DNA of 64,000 bases from Phycicoccus duodecadis (GTDB lineage: Bacteria; Actinomycetota; Actinomycetes; Actinomycetales; Dermatophilaceae), in contig NZ_PJNE01000001.1 of the NCBI RefSeq assembly GCF_002846495.1, positions 248,001-312,000 on the forward strand, given 5' to 3'. How positions within the stretch are numbered: the stretch's first letter is position 1; each line of letters starts with the position of its first letter. The translations under genes and the position numbers were made by a program. Positions 9,025 through 17,042 of this stretch are shown in pieces. The notes below the pieces were generated by a model, which had not been told where the DNA came from, did not search any database, and was given only the letters and a program-made list of their open reading frames with translations.

Positions 9025-9897
9025 TCAGCGCTCCGGGTGCGGCTCGACGCGCACGACCACGTGGGTGGTCGACGGGTCCTCGTGCGCCCGGAGGCCGGCC
9101 AGCACCACGCCGTCGTCGCCGGTCGTCCGCACCAGCTCGACGGTGGCGGGCAGGAACACCGGCTTGGTGAACCACACCCGGCTGCTCGAGGGGCCGAGCG
9201 AACAGCGGCCCAGCGCCGCCAGGGTGCGCGCGTAGGTCCACATCCCGTGCGCGAGGTGCCGCGGGAACCCCATCGCGCGGGCCGCCAGCGGGTGCAGGTG
9301 GATGGGGTTGACGTCGCCGGAGACGGCGGCGTACTCGCGGCCGAGGCTCGGGGGGAGGCGCCAGACCCCGACGACCGGGCCGCCCGGCAGCTTCGGAGGC
9401 GTGTCGCCGCGGGGCGCGTCCTCGGTGCCGCGGCCCCGGGCGAGGTAGACGCTGTCGCACTCCCACACGAGCTCGTCGGCCACGCGGGCCTCGATCCGGA
9501 CGCCGAGGGTCCGACCGCGGCGGTGCGGCCGCAGGTCGCCGGCGCTGACGTCGAGCGTCAGCCCCTCGGCGGCGTCGAGACGCCGATGGGTGGTCACCCG
9601 GTTCTCAAGATGCACCAGCCCCGGCAGCGCCACCGGGAAGTCGGGCCGCGTCATCAGCGCCGTCTGCAGGGGGAAGGCCAGCACCCACGGGTACGGCTGT
9701 GGCAGAGCGTCGCCCACGTCGTACCCGGTCAGCCGCTGGTACGCCGCCAGACGGGTGCGGTCGACCCGCACGTCCTCGACCCGCAGGGTGCGCTCGGGGA
9801 CGGTGCTCCCCCGCCGGCCCCGCGCGGTGAGCGCCGCGCGGGCCAGCTGCGGTGCGGTGGACGGCATCCCGGCCAGCGTCTCGACGACCACGCTCAC
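9025..9897 (-). CDS. htdX: MaoC-type (R)-3-hydroxyacyl dehydratase, HtdX-like
   Basis: The product (290 aa) is a double hot-dog protein. The second half contains the MaoC hydratase signature with GDVNPIH and the downstream GFPRHLAHG, giving the usual Asp/His catalytic pair. The first half is a degenerate substrate-binding hot-dog. It starts at GTG 9897 and overlaps the fabG stop by four bases (GTGA), so it is translationally coupled. In mycobacteria HtdX (Rv0241c) lies beside FabG4 (Rv0242c) and FadA2 (Rv0243). Having the same three families together here supports a role in acyl-CoA chain handling: dehydration of 3-hydroxyacyl thioesters, or hydration in the reverse direction. The native acyl length is unknown. 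Confidence 0.85.
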   Translation of the reverse strand: MSVVVETLAGMPSTAPQLARAALTARGRRGSTVPERTLRVEDVRVDRTRLAAYQRLTGYDVGDALPQPYPWVLAFPLQTALMTRPDFPVALPGLVHLENRVTTHRRLDAAEGLTLDVSAGDLRPHRRGRTLGVRIEARVADELVWECDSVYLARGRGTEDAPRGDTPPKLPGGPVVGVWRLPPSLGREYAAVSGDVNPIHLHPLAARAMGFPRHLAHGMWTYARTLAALGRCSLGPSSSRVWFTKPVFLPATVELVRTTGDDGVVLAGLRAHEDPSTTHVVVRVEPHPER

Positions 9898-11246
9898 GCC
9901 CCCAGCAGGCTCTGCCCGCAGACCCGCACCACGGTGCCGGAGACCGCCGCCTGCGCGTCGGCCGCGAAGAACGCGATGGTCTCGGCGACGTCGACCGGCA
10001 GGCCGCCCTGGGCCAGGCTGTTGAGCCGGCGCCCGATCTCACGGGTGGCCAGCGGGATCCTGGCGGTCATCTCCGTCTCGATGAACCCGGGGGCCACGGC
10101 GTTGACGGTGATGCCCCGCGCGACCAGGCCCTCGTCGGCGGCGTACCCGTCGACCAGGCCGATGACGCCGGCCTTGGACGCCGCGTAGCTGCTCTGGCCG
10201 CGGTTGCCGGCGATGCCCGCGATGGAGGACACCAGCACCATCCGGCCGCCGTCGCGCAGACCGTCGGCCGCCAGCAGCGCCTCGTTCATCCGCAGGATCG
10301 AGAGCAGGTTGACGTCGAGGACCGAGGCCCAGCGCTCGGCGTCGGTGTTGGCCAGCAGCCTGTCGCGGGTGATGCCCGCGTTGTGCACGACGACGTCGAG
10401 GCCGCCGTGCCGGGTACGGGCGTGCGCGGCGATGCGGGCGCCGGCGTCGTCGGCCGTGACGTCGACCTGGAGGGCGGTGCCGCCGACCTCGTTGGCGACC
10501 GCGGCCAGCGAGCCACCGGCGGCCGGTACGTCGACACAGACCACGGTCGCGCCGTCGCGGCCGAGGGTGCGGGCGATGTCGGCCCCGATGCCGCGGGCCG
10601 CACCGGTGACGACCGCGACCTTGCCGGCCAGCGGACGCTCGGGGTCGGCCCCGTCGGCGGTCGCTCGGTCGGAGCCGACGCGGAACACCTGGCCGTCGAC
10701 GTAGGCCGAGCGGCCCGAGAGCAGGAACAGCACGGTGCCCAGCGCCGCGGCCTCCGTGCCCTCGGTGACCAGGACGAGGTTGGCGGTGGCGCCGGCGCGC
10801 AGCTCCTTGCCGACCGAGCGCGTGATGCCCTCGAGCGCGCGCCGCGCGGCCCGCTCGGGCACGCTCGACGCGTCGGCGGGATGGCGCCCGACCACAACGA
10901 CCCGGGCGCACCGGCCGAGCCGCTTCAGGGCCGGGGCGAGGGTCGCGCGCAGCGACTCGAGGTCCGCGGGGGTGACCGCGGCGGTGAGGTCGACGACCAC
11001 CCCGCCGAGCCGGATGCCCTCCGGCACGGTCTCGGTGAGCGTGACCCCGGCCGCGGTGAGCCCGGCGCGCAGGCCCGCGATCGCGGGGGTGTCGGCGTGC
11101 CCGCCCACGAGCACGGGGCCGTCGGCCGGGGCGGCGCCCGGGCTGTGGCGGCGCAGCGGGACCGGCTGCGGCAGGCCGAGGGTGGCGGCCAGCCGCTTGC
11201 CGAGGCCGCCGTTGACGAAGGCGGTGTAGCCGTCGGGGCGCGCCAT
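9894..11246 (-). CDS. fabG4: High-molecular-weight 3-oxoacyl reductase, FabG4-like
   Basis: The product is 450 residues, close to mycobacterial FabG4 (about 454) and about twice an ordinary FabG. Residues 1-200 are a flavodoxin-like non-catalytic Rossmann domain. Residues about 205-450 are a full short-chain dehydrogenase with cofactor motif GAARGIG, HNAG, the catalytic Ser (VLVSSIAG), YAASK (Tyr and Lys), and a C-terminal AVSGTVVRV segment. It would reduce 3-oxoacyl-CoA/ACP, probably with NADH as described for this subfamily. ATG 11246 follows the thiolase stop by one base, and the gene overlaps the downstream hydratase, so all three are one transcript. Confidence 0.9.
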   Translation of the reverse strand: MARPDGYTAFVNGGLGKRLAATLGLPQPVPLRRHSPGAAPADGPVLVGGHADTPAIAGLRAGLTAAGVTLTETVPEGIRLGGVVVDLTAAVTPADLESLRATLAPALKRLGRCARVVVVGRHPADASSVPERAARRALEGITRSVGKELRAGATANLVLVTEGTEAAALGTVLFLLSGRSAYVDGQVFRVGSDRATADGADPERPLAGKVAVVTGAARGIGADIARTLGRDGATVVCVDVPAAGGSLAAVANEVGGTALQVDVTADDAGARIAAHARTRHGGLDVVVHNAGITRDRLLANTDAERWASVLDVNLLSILRMNEALLAADGLRDGGRMVLVSSIAGIAGNRGQSSYAASKAGVIGLVDGYAADEGLVARGITVNAVAPGFIETEMTARIPLATREIGRRLNSLAQGGLPVDVAETIAFFAADAQAAVSGTVVRVCGQSLLGA

Positions 11247-11247
11247 C

Positions 11248-12531
11248 TCAGGCGGCCTCGAGGACGGCCACGACGCCCTGCCCGCCCGCGGCACAGACCG
11301 ACACCAGCCCCCGAGCGCCCGAGCCCTTCTCGTGCAGGAGCTTGGCCAGGGTCGCGACGATGCGGCCGCCGGTGGCGGCGAACGGGTGCCCGGCCGCCAG
11401 GGAGGAGCCGTTGACGTTGAGGCGCGAGCGGTCGATGGCGCCCAGGGGGGCCTCGAGGCCGAGCCGGTCGCGGCAGAACTCCGGGTCCTCCCAGGCCTTC
11501 AGGGTCGACAGCACGGTCGACGCGAACGCCTCGTGGATCTCGTAGAGGTCGAAGTCCTGCAGGCTCATCCCCTGGCGCGCGAGCATCCGCGGCACGGCGT
11601 AGGCCGGGGCCATGAGCAGGCCCTCTTCACCCGAGAGGTAGTCGACCGCCGCGGTCTCGCCGTCGACGAACCACGCCAGCGGCTTCAGCCCGTGGGCCTC
11701 GGCCCACTCGGGCGAGCCCAGCAGCACCGCCGAGGCGCCGTCGCTGAGCGGGGTCGAGTTGCCGGCCGTCATGGTGGCCTCGGGCCCGGTGCCGAACGCC
11801 GTGCGCAGCGACGCGAGCTTCTCGATCGTGCTGTCGGGACGCAGGTTCTGGTCGCGGGTCAGCCCCAGGTAGGGCGTCATCAGGTCGTCGAAGAAGCCGC
11901 GCTCGTAGGCGGCGGCCAGATGGTGGTGGCTGGCCAGGGCCAGCTCGTCCTGCGCCTCGCGGGTGATGCCCCAGCGGGCGGCCGTGACGGCCATGTGCTC
12001 ACCCATCGACATCCCGGTGCGCGGCTCGTTGGCGGCGGGCACCTGGATCCCGAGGTCGGTGGGGCGGATGGCGAGCGCGGCGCGGGCCCGGTCGGCCGGG
12101 GTCTTGGCCCGGTTGAGGCGCAACAGCTTGCGACGCAGCCTCTCGGGCACCACGATCGGCGCGTCGGACGCGGAGTCGACCCCCCCGGCGATGCCGGAGT
12201 CGGCCTGTCCGAGAGCGATCTTGTTCGCCACGAGGATGGTGGCCTCGAGGCCGGTGCCGCAGGCCTGCTGGATGTCGTAGGCGGGCGTGTCGGCGGCCAG
12301 GCTCGAGCCCAGCACGGCCTCGCGGGTGAGGTTGAAGTCACGGCTGTGCTTGATGACCGCACCCGCGACGACCTCGCCGACGCGCTCGCCGGCCAGCCCG
12401 TGGCGGGCCACGAGGCCCTCGAGCGCGGCCGTGAGCATGTCCTGGTTGGAGGCCTCGGCGTAGGGGCCGAACTGCCGGGCGAAGGGGATGCGGTTGCCGC
12501 CGAGGACGGCGGCGCGGCGCGGTGTGGTCAC
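11248..12531 (-). CDS. fadA2: Acetyl-CoA C-acyltransferase (thiolase), FadA2/FadI-like
   Basis: A 427-residue thiolase, longer than the standard 390 and typical of the FadI/FadA2 group. Visible catalytic elements are the nucleophilic Cys in QQACGTG, IHEAF in place of NEAF, the GHPFAATGG histidine and the second Cys in VCAAGGQG. The start is GTG 12531 with GAGGAG eight bases upstream. It is the first gene of a three-gene minus-strand operon with the FabG4-like reductase and HtdX-like hydratase, so the set can interconvert 3-oxoacyl, 3-hydroxyacyl and enoyl thioesters. A TetR regulator is divergent, and three GGTACC blocks lie between the two starts, so the operon is probably repressed by that protein. 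Confidence 0.9.
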   Translation of the reverse strand: MTTPRRAAVLGGNRIPFARQFGPYAEASNQDMLTAALEGLVARHGLAGERVGEVVAGAVIKHSRDFNLTREAVLGSSLAADTPAYDIQQACGTGLEATILVANKIALGQADSGIAGGVDSASDAPIVVPERLRRKLLRLNRAKTPADRARAALAIRPTDLGIQVPAANEPRTGMSMGEHMAVTAARWGITREAQDELALASHHHLAAAYERGFFDDLMTPYLGLTRDQNLRPDSTIEKLASLRTAFGTGPEATMTAGNSTPLSDGASAVLLGSPEWAEAHGLKPLAWFVDGETAAVDYLSGEEGLLMAPAYAVPRMLARQGMSLQDFDLYEIHEAFASTVLSTLKAWEDPEFCRDRLGLEAPLGAIDRSRLNVNGSSLAAGHPFAATGGRIVATLAKLLHEKGSGARGLVSVCAAGGQGVVAVLEAA

Positions 12532-12590
12532 CGGGGTGGCTCCTCGTGGTCGGGACGGTGGCCTCCGGACGGCGCCACCGTGCTGTATCC

Positions 12591-12613
12591 GGTACCGATG
12601 GTACCCGGTACCG
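12591..12613. promoter_or_regulatory. Candidate TetR operator: three GGTACC blocks
   Basis: GGTACC occurs at 12591-12596, 12600-12605 and 12607-12612. The first two form an inverted repeat (CGGTACC, three bases, GGTACC). It lies between the GTG of the thiolase (12531) and the GTG of the divergent TetR gene (12639), only 27 bp from the latter. The position and symmetry fit an autoregulatory TetR operator controlling both directions. That this TetR binds here is inference. Confidence 0.55.
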
Positions 12614-12638
12614 CCGGTGCCTGCTACCGTCTGACCCC

Positions 12639-13283
12639 GTGACCTCCACCGCCCCCGACGGGCGCAGCGCCCGCTGGGACGAGCACCGTCTGGCCCGCCG
12701 CCGCGAGCTGGTCGAGGCCGCCGTGCGCGCGGTCCGCGAGCACGGTGCGCAGGTCGGGATGGACGAGGTGGCCGCCACCGCCGGTACCTCGAAGACGGTG
12801 CTCTACCGCCACTTCGCCGACCGCGCGGGCCTCTACGCGGCGGTCGCCCACCGGGTCGACGGCACCATCGTGCGCGGCATCACGCGCGCCGCCGGCGAGG
12901 AGCCCACCGCCGCCCGGGAACCGCGGGCCGTCATCCGCGCCGTCATCGCCGCCTACCTGCACCTGGTCGAGGACGACCCCGAGGTGTACCGCTTCATCGT
13001 CAACGCGCCGATCGTGCCCCCCGGTGAGCGGCCCGAGGGTGACGTCACCGCCGGGATGACCGGGCGCATCGCCGAGCACGTGGCCGGCATCATCGGTGCC
13101 GGCCTCGGCTCCCCCGTGACCGGGCCCACCGCCCACCTGTGGGGGGTCGCGCTCGTCGGGATGGTGCGGGCGGCGGCCGACGACTGGCTGGCCGACGGCG
13201 GCGCCCGCAGCGGGCGCACCGCCGACGACCTCGCCGACGACCTGACCACCGTGGTCTGGGACGGACTGCGACCCCGCCGCTGA
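12639..13283 (+). CDS. TetR-family regulator
   Basis: 214 residues from GTG 12639; the reading frame is open further upstream but passes through the operator region. Residues 22-68 form the TetR helix-turn-helix (MDEVAATAGTSKTVLYRHFAD). The C-terminal half is an all-helical ligand domain of the TetR_C type with the segment DDPEVYRFI. It is divergent from the fadA2-fabG4-htdX-like operon and most likely represses it and itself, with an acyl-CoA as the natural guess for ligand. No residue seen here proves the ligand. Confidence 0.87.
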   Translation: MTSTAPDGRSARWDEHRLARRRELVEAAVRAVREHGAQVGMDEVAATAGTSKTVLYRHFADRAGLYAAVAHRVDGTIVRGITRAAGEEPTAAREPRAVIRAVIAAYLHLVEDDPEVYRFIVNAPIVPPGERPEGDVTAGMTGRIAEHVAGIIGAGLGSPVTGPTAHLWGVALVGMVRAAADDWLADGGARSGRTADDLADDLTTVVWDGLRPRR

Positions 13284-13322
13284 CGCCGCGGCTGCGCGCG
13301 CGGCGGACGCCCGGTCAGCGGG

Positions 13323-14582
13323 TCAGGCGCTCCACCACGGGCGCAGCGGCAGCCCGGTGCCCCCGCGTGGGTCGGGCTTGACCGCCAGCACCTGGTGCAG
13401 CTGGACCTCGTTCCGCTCGAACCCGAGCCGCGACCCGGCCATGTAGAGGCCCCACACCCGGGCGGTGCCCTCGCCGACCTCGGCCACGCACTCGTCCCAG
13501 TGGTCGACCAGGTTGCGGCACCAGCCGGCCAGGGTGAGGGCGTAGTGCTCGCGCAGGTTCTCCTCGTGCAGGACCTCGAGCCCCACGTCCTGGGCCTCGG
13601 TGATGATCCGGCCGGAGCCGGTGAGCTCGCCGTCCGGGAACACGTAGCGGTCGATGAAGGCCCCGGTCGAGGTCGGGCGGTTGTGCGGACGGGTGATGCA
13701 GTGGTTCAGCAGCAGGCCCCCGGTGCGGAGCCGGGCCTGGATGAAACGGAAGTAGGCGGGGTAGTTGCGCACCCCGATGTGCTCGGTGAGCCCGATCGAC
13801 GACACCGCGTCGAAGCCGGTCTCGGTGACCGCCCGGTAGTCGCTGTGGCGGACCTCGGCCAGGTCGGCCAGGCCCTCGTCGGCCACGGCCTTCTGCGCCC
13901 ACTGGGCCTGCTCGCGCGAGAGCGTCACGCCCAGCACGCTGACCCCTCGGCGGGCCGCGTACCGCACCATCCCGCCCCAGCCGCAGCCGATGTCGAGGAG
14001 CCGGTCGCCGGCCTGCAGCCCCAGCTTGTCGAACACGAGGCGGTACTTGTTCTCCTGCGCCTCCTCGAGGGTGGCGCTGGCCGACGGGTAGCACGCGCAG
14101 GTGTAGGCCATCGACGGGCCGAGGACCAGCTCGTAGAACCGGTTCGAGACGTCGTAGTGGTGGTGGATGGCCTCGGCGTCGCGGGTGAGCGAGTGGCGCA
14201 GCCCCTCGGCGACGCGGCGCCAGCGCGGGAGGCTCTCCTGCGGCGGCGGGGGCGGCGGGGTCAGCGCCTTGAGGCCGAGGGTGCGCGACAGCTCGAGGAC
14301 CTGGTCCTTGCCGGGGCGGCGGAAGCGCACCTCGGCCAGGTCGCGCAGCACGTCGTAGGGGTCGCCGGGGTGGACGCCGTGCACGGTCAGGTCGCCGGCC
14401 ACGTAGGCGCGCGCCAGCCCCAGGTCGCCGGGGGCGGTTGCGAGGTAGGAGATGCCGCGCGGGGTGTCGATGCTCAGCCGGCGGGGCGCCTCGTCCGGCC
14501 CGGTGGCCGACCCGTCGAACGCCTCGACGCGCAAGGGCAGCGGTCCGTCGACGACGGACTCGACGATGTGGGCGATGCTCAC
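13323..14582 (-). CDS. tmsB: SAM-dependent fatty acyl methyltransferase, TmsB/BfaB type (cyclopropane synthase family)
   Basis: A 419-residue CfaS-family enzyme, GTG start 14582 with AGGAGGAA seven bases upstream. It has the family start of the methyltransferase core (HHHYDVSNRFY), SAM motif LLDIGCGWGG, GVTLSREQ, and the conserved acidic/His segment GLTEHIG. Cyclopropane synthases and 10-methylene transferases share this fold. The directly upstream FAD oxidoreductase identifies it as the methyltransferase of the TmsAB/BfaAB pair. That pair converts oleoyl chains to 10-methylenestearate and then 10-methylstearate (tuberculostearate) in membrane lipids. The gene is 18 nt downstream of tmsA and co-transcribed with it. 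Confidence 0.85.
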   Translation of the reverse strand: MSIAHIVESVVDGPLPLRVEAFDGSATGPDEAPRRLSIDTPRGISYLATAPGDLGLARAYVAGDLTVHGVHPGDPYDVLRDLAEVRFRRPGKDQVLELSRTLGLKALTPPPPPPQESLPRWRRVAEGLRHSLTRDAEAIHHHYDVSNRFYELVLGPSMAYTCACYPSASATLEEAQENKYRLVFDKLGLQAGDRLLDIGCGWGGMVRYAARRGVSVLGVTLSREQAQWAQKAVADEGLADLAEVRHSDYRAVTETGFDAVSSIGLTEHIGVRNYPAYFRFIQARLRTGGLLLNHCITRPHNRPTSTGAFIDRYVFPDGELTGSGRIITEAQDVGLEVLHEENLREHYALTLAGWCRNLVDHWDECVAEVGEGTARVWGLYMAGSRLGFERNEVQLHQVLAVKPDPRGGTGLPLRPWWSA

Positions 14583-14600
14583 GGGGTGTTCCTCCTGGGA

Positions 14601-16001
14601 TCAGGCACCGCGCACGGCCTTCGCGTAGAGGTCGGGCAACCGGTGGTCGGGGTCGTAGCGCTCCTTGAGCGCGGGGTAGTCGGCGCCGCCGTAGTGGCGC
14701 CAGAAGGTCTCTTCGTCGTAGAAGGCCTCCGAGTAGAGGGACTTGTGGCCGCCGAGGGCGCCCACCTCGTCCTCGATGCGGCGGTTGGTGGCCCCGGGGC
14801 CGCCCGCGGGGTCGGCGGGCACGGTGGACCAGAACCCCACGTTGACGTACGTCTCGCCCGGCTCGAGGGGGTAGAGCGTCCACGAGCGGTCGTCACGAAG
14901 GCGCAACGGGCACAGCCAGATCGGCTCGATGGGGACCTCGCGCAGGAACCACCGCAGGAACTCGGCCGTGGTCGACAGCGGGATCTCGACGTCCTGCACG
15001 ACCCGCTCGCGCGGCGGTCGCCCACGGCGCGCCTCGAGCCGGTCGGCGACGTCGAACCGGCGGTCGAGGGCCACGAGCTTCCAGTAGACGCTCGAGCGCA
15101 GCCAGCGCCGCGGCCACACCCGGCGCACCAGGGGGTTCTGCGCCCCGAAGGCTCGCGAGCACCAGAACCAGTCGGTGTCCCAGCGCCACAGGTAGTCGAG
15201 GGTGCTCAGGGTGTCGCGCACCGGGCGCGGCCGGTCGTGCTGGATGGAGCGGTAGAAGATGCCCTGCCCGGTGTAGTCGCTGGTGGGGCCGGGCTCGTCG
15301 GAGCGGGCGCCGAGGGTCAGGTAGGACTCGTCGGCGCCGAACACGACGCCGTCGAGGTAGTCGACCGTCTCGCCCTCGTACTCCCCCGCCGCCACGATCT
15401 CGCCGAGGGCGGTGACCAGGGCGTCGAGGTCGTGGAAGCGCACGTGCCGCAGCGAGACCGTGCGACCCACCGGCTCGAGCGCGATACGCAGCCGGGTGGC
15501 GTAGCCGAGGGTGCCGTACGAGTTGGGGAAGCCGCGGAAGAGGTCGGTGTGCCGGCTGGTGGGGTCGGCCGTCACGACCTCACCAGTGCCGGTGAGCACG
15601 TCCATCTCGAGGACCGACTCGTGCGGCAGCCCGTTGCGGAACGACGACGACTCGATGCCGAGCCCCGTGACGGCCCCGCCCAGGGTGATGGTGCGCAGCT
15701 GGGGCACCACGAGCGGGCTCAGACCGTGGGCGAGGGTGGCGTCGACGAGGTCCTCGTAGGTGCACATGCCCTGGACGTCGGCGGTGCGGCCCTCGGGGTC
15801 GATGTCGACGACGCCGGTGAGGCCGCTGGTGTCGAGCCCCGTCACATCGGTGGCGGCGCGGGCCCGGAAGAGGTTGCTGGTGCGCTTGGCCAGCCGGACC
15901 GGTGCCCCGAGGGGGATGGCGCGGTAGCTGGCGACGAGACGGTCGACGCCGGCGCGGTGCGCGGCCGCGCCCGTGGTGAGGTCACGGTCGAGCAGGCTCA
16001 T
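14601..16001 (-). CDS. tmsA: FAD-binding oxidoreductase, TmsA/BfaA type (10-methylene reductase)
   Basis: 466 residues with an N-terminal PCMH-type FAD-binding domain (about 30-210). The segment PQLRTITLGGAVTGLGIESSS is the flavin-contact region common to the alditol-oxidase/DWARF1-like group. A large C-terminal substrate domain follows (FWCSRAFGAQNP, WKLVALDR). With the adjacent TmsB methyltransferase it would reduce the 10-methylene fatty acyl chain to 10-methyl. ATG 16001 overlaps the MOSC gene stop by four bases (ATGA). It is a cytoplasmic or membrane-peripheral enzyme; no signal peptide is present. Confidence 0.85.
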   Translation of the reverse strand: MSLLDRDLTTGAAAHRAGVDRLVASYRAIPLGAPVRLAKRTSNLFRARAATDVTGLDTSGLTGVVDIDPEGRTADVQGMCTYEDLVDATLAHGLSPLVVPQLRTITLGGAVTGLGIESSSFRNGLPHESVLEMDVLTGTGEVVTADPTSRHTDLFRGFPNSYGTLGYATRLRIALEPVGRTVSLRHVRFHDLDALVTALGEIVAAGEYEGETVDYLDGVVFGADESYLTLGARSDEPGPTSDYTGQGIFYRSIQHDRPRPVRDTLSTLDYLWRWDTDWFWCSRAFGAQNPLVRRVWPRRWLRSSVYWKLVALDRRFDVADRLEARRGRPPRERVVQDVEIPLSTTAEFLRWFLREVPIEPIWLCPLRLRDDRSWTLYPLEPGETYVNVGFWSTVPADPAGGPGATNRRIEDEVGALGGHKSLYSEAFYDEETFWRHYGGADYPALKERYDPDHRLPDLYAKAVRGA

Positions 16002-16342
16002 GCGCCGTCCTCCACGACCTCCAGGACGTCGCCGACGCGCACGGTGCCGGCCTCGCCGACCGCGGCGTAGAGACCGGGGCAGGCGTTGCCCGTGGGCTCG
16101 ACCGCCAGCACGACCCCACCGACGCGCACCACGCGGCCCCCGAGGGTCTCGACCTCGGCCGTGGGTACGTCGAGCATGAGGTTCGCGCGGGTGTGTGGGG
16201 AGTCGTTGCCGACCAGGGACACCGCGGCCTTCTTGGGCCGGTCACCCTCCAGGCCGGTGGCGCCCACCGAGCAGTGGTCGTGAGCCGCCCCGGCCTCGCC
16301 GCGCGTGGGGAAGGTCAGGATGGCGCGCACGCTCATCGTCAT
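15998..16342 (-). CDS. Small MOSC-domain protein
   Basis: 114 residues if read from ATG 16342; ATG 16336 and 16354 are in frame alternatives, and none has a clear ribosome site. The protein matches a stand-alone MOSC beta-barrel (EGDRPKKAAVSLVGNDSPHTRANLML, here given by its ends: EGDRP and RANLML). The hallmark Cys is in NACPGLY. MOSC domains carry sulfur to molybdenum cofactor or act on N-hydroxylated substrates. The stop overlaps the tmsA start by four bases, so it is the first gene of the tms transcript. A functional link to methyl fatty acid synthesis is not evident. Confidence 0.75.
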   Translation of the reverse strand: MTMSVRAILTFPTRGEAGAAHDHCSVGATGLEGDRPKKAAVSLVGNDSPHTRANLMLDVPTAEVETLGGRVVRVGGVVLAVEPTGNACPGLYAAVGEAGTVRVGDVLEVVEDGA

Positions 16343-16416
16343 ACGTCCATGCATACACCCGTGGCCCGACACGCGTCGTCACCGGCCCCTCGGCGTCCTG
16401 CACGTGGGACGCGGGA

Positions 16417-16446
16417 AGCCCCCGATCGCTGGCGCGATCGGGGGCT
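16417..16446 (-). terminator. Rho-independent-type hairpin downstream of tRNA-Val
   Basis: Perfect 13-bp inverted repeat (AGCCCCCGATCGC / GCGATCGGGGGCT) with loop TGGC, lying 6 nt past the 3' end of the minus-strand tRNA. The T-tract is weak (TTCC follows), as is usual in high-GC actinobacteria. Confidence 0.75.
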
Positions 16447-16451
16447 GTCGG

Positions 16452-16525
16452 TGGATGTGAAGGGACTCGAACCCCTGACCTCTCGCGTGTGAAGCGAACG
16501 CTCTAACCAACTGAGCTACACATCC
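16452..16525 (-). tRNA. tRNA-Val (anticodon CAC)
   Basis: Read on the minus strand, the acceptor GGATGTG pairs with CACATCC. The D arm is AGCTCAGTTGGTTAGAGC. The anticodon stem TTCGC/GCGAG encloses the loop TTCACAC, giving anticodon CAC (valine GTG codons). The T arm has GGTTCGAGTCC. The discriminator is A and the CCA end is not encoded. A strong hairpin follows at 16417-16446. No integrase or flanking direct repeat marks it as an attachment site here. Confidence 0.95.
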
Positions 16526-16598
16526 GGGTGCTGCGGCCTGCCGAGGATACCCAACCGGCCCGGCGGGCGGAAATCGGGCGCACTCGGCCGGCGGCGGG

Positions 16599-17042
16599 TC
16601 ACAGCGCCAGGTTCGCCTCCAGCCAGCGGGTGAGGCCGTCGGGGAGGAACCCCGGCAGCCCGGTGAGGCGGAAGGTCAGCCAGAGCACGCCCGCCACGAA
16701 CGCGAACGTCACCAGCACCACGAGCGCCTGCACGCCGCGCGACTGCGCCTTCACCCACCGCTCCCACCGGCGCACCTGCCGCTTGACCCACTCGAGCAGG
16801 TCCGAGGCCGGCTCGATCTCGGAGGCCCACACCGCGAGCCCGAGGATGACGATGAGCCAGCCCGGCCCCGGCAGCGGGACGAGGGCGAAGCCGCCGAGCA
16901 CGAGTACGAGACCGACGACGGCCACGACCAGCCGCAGGCCCAGGCGCGTCCCCGCGTTGGCCCGCAACCGGTGCCGCCACTCCCACTCGTCCTCGTCGTG
17001 GGGTGGCCGGAAGAACGGCCGCTTCGGCTCGCCCCCGGTCAC
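16599..17042 (-). CDS. PGPGW-motif actinobacterial transmembrane protein (TIGR02611 type)
   Basis: 147 residues, GTG 17042, overlapping the pabC stop by four bases. Two hydrophobic hairpins are visible: about 34-75, containing the family signature VPLPGPGWLIVILGLAVWASE, whose core is PLPGPGW, and about 104-128 (ALVVLVTFAFVAGVLWLTF). Between them is a basic amphipathic stretch (EWVKRQVRRWERWVKAQ). The N-terminus is charged and cytoplasmic. The function of the family is unknown. It is the last gene of the pabB-pabC transcript, which is probably a positional rather than metabolic link. Confidence 0.85.
   Translation of the reverse strand: MTGGEPKRPFFRPPHDEDEWEWRHRLRANAGTRLGLRLVVAVVGLVLVLGGFALVPLPGPGWLIVILGLAVWASEIEPASDLLEWVKRQVRRWERWVKAQSRGVQALVVLVTFAFVAGVLWLTFRLTGLPGFLPDGLTRWLEANLAL

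Noticed and set aside
16452..16525. tRNA-Val as the attachment site of an integrated element
   Set aside because: No integrase, no repeated tRNA 3' segment and only conserved metabolic genes on both sides.
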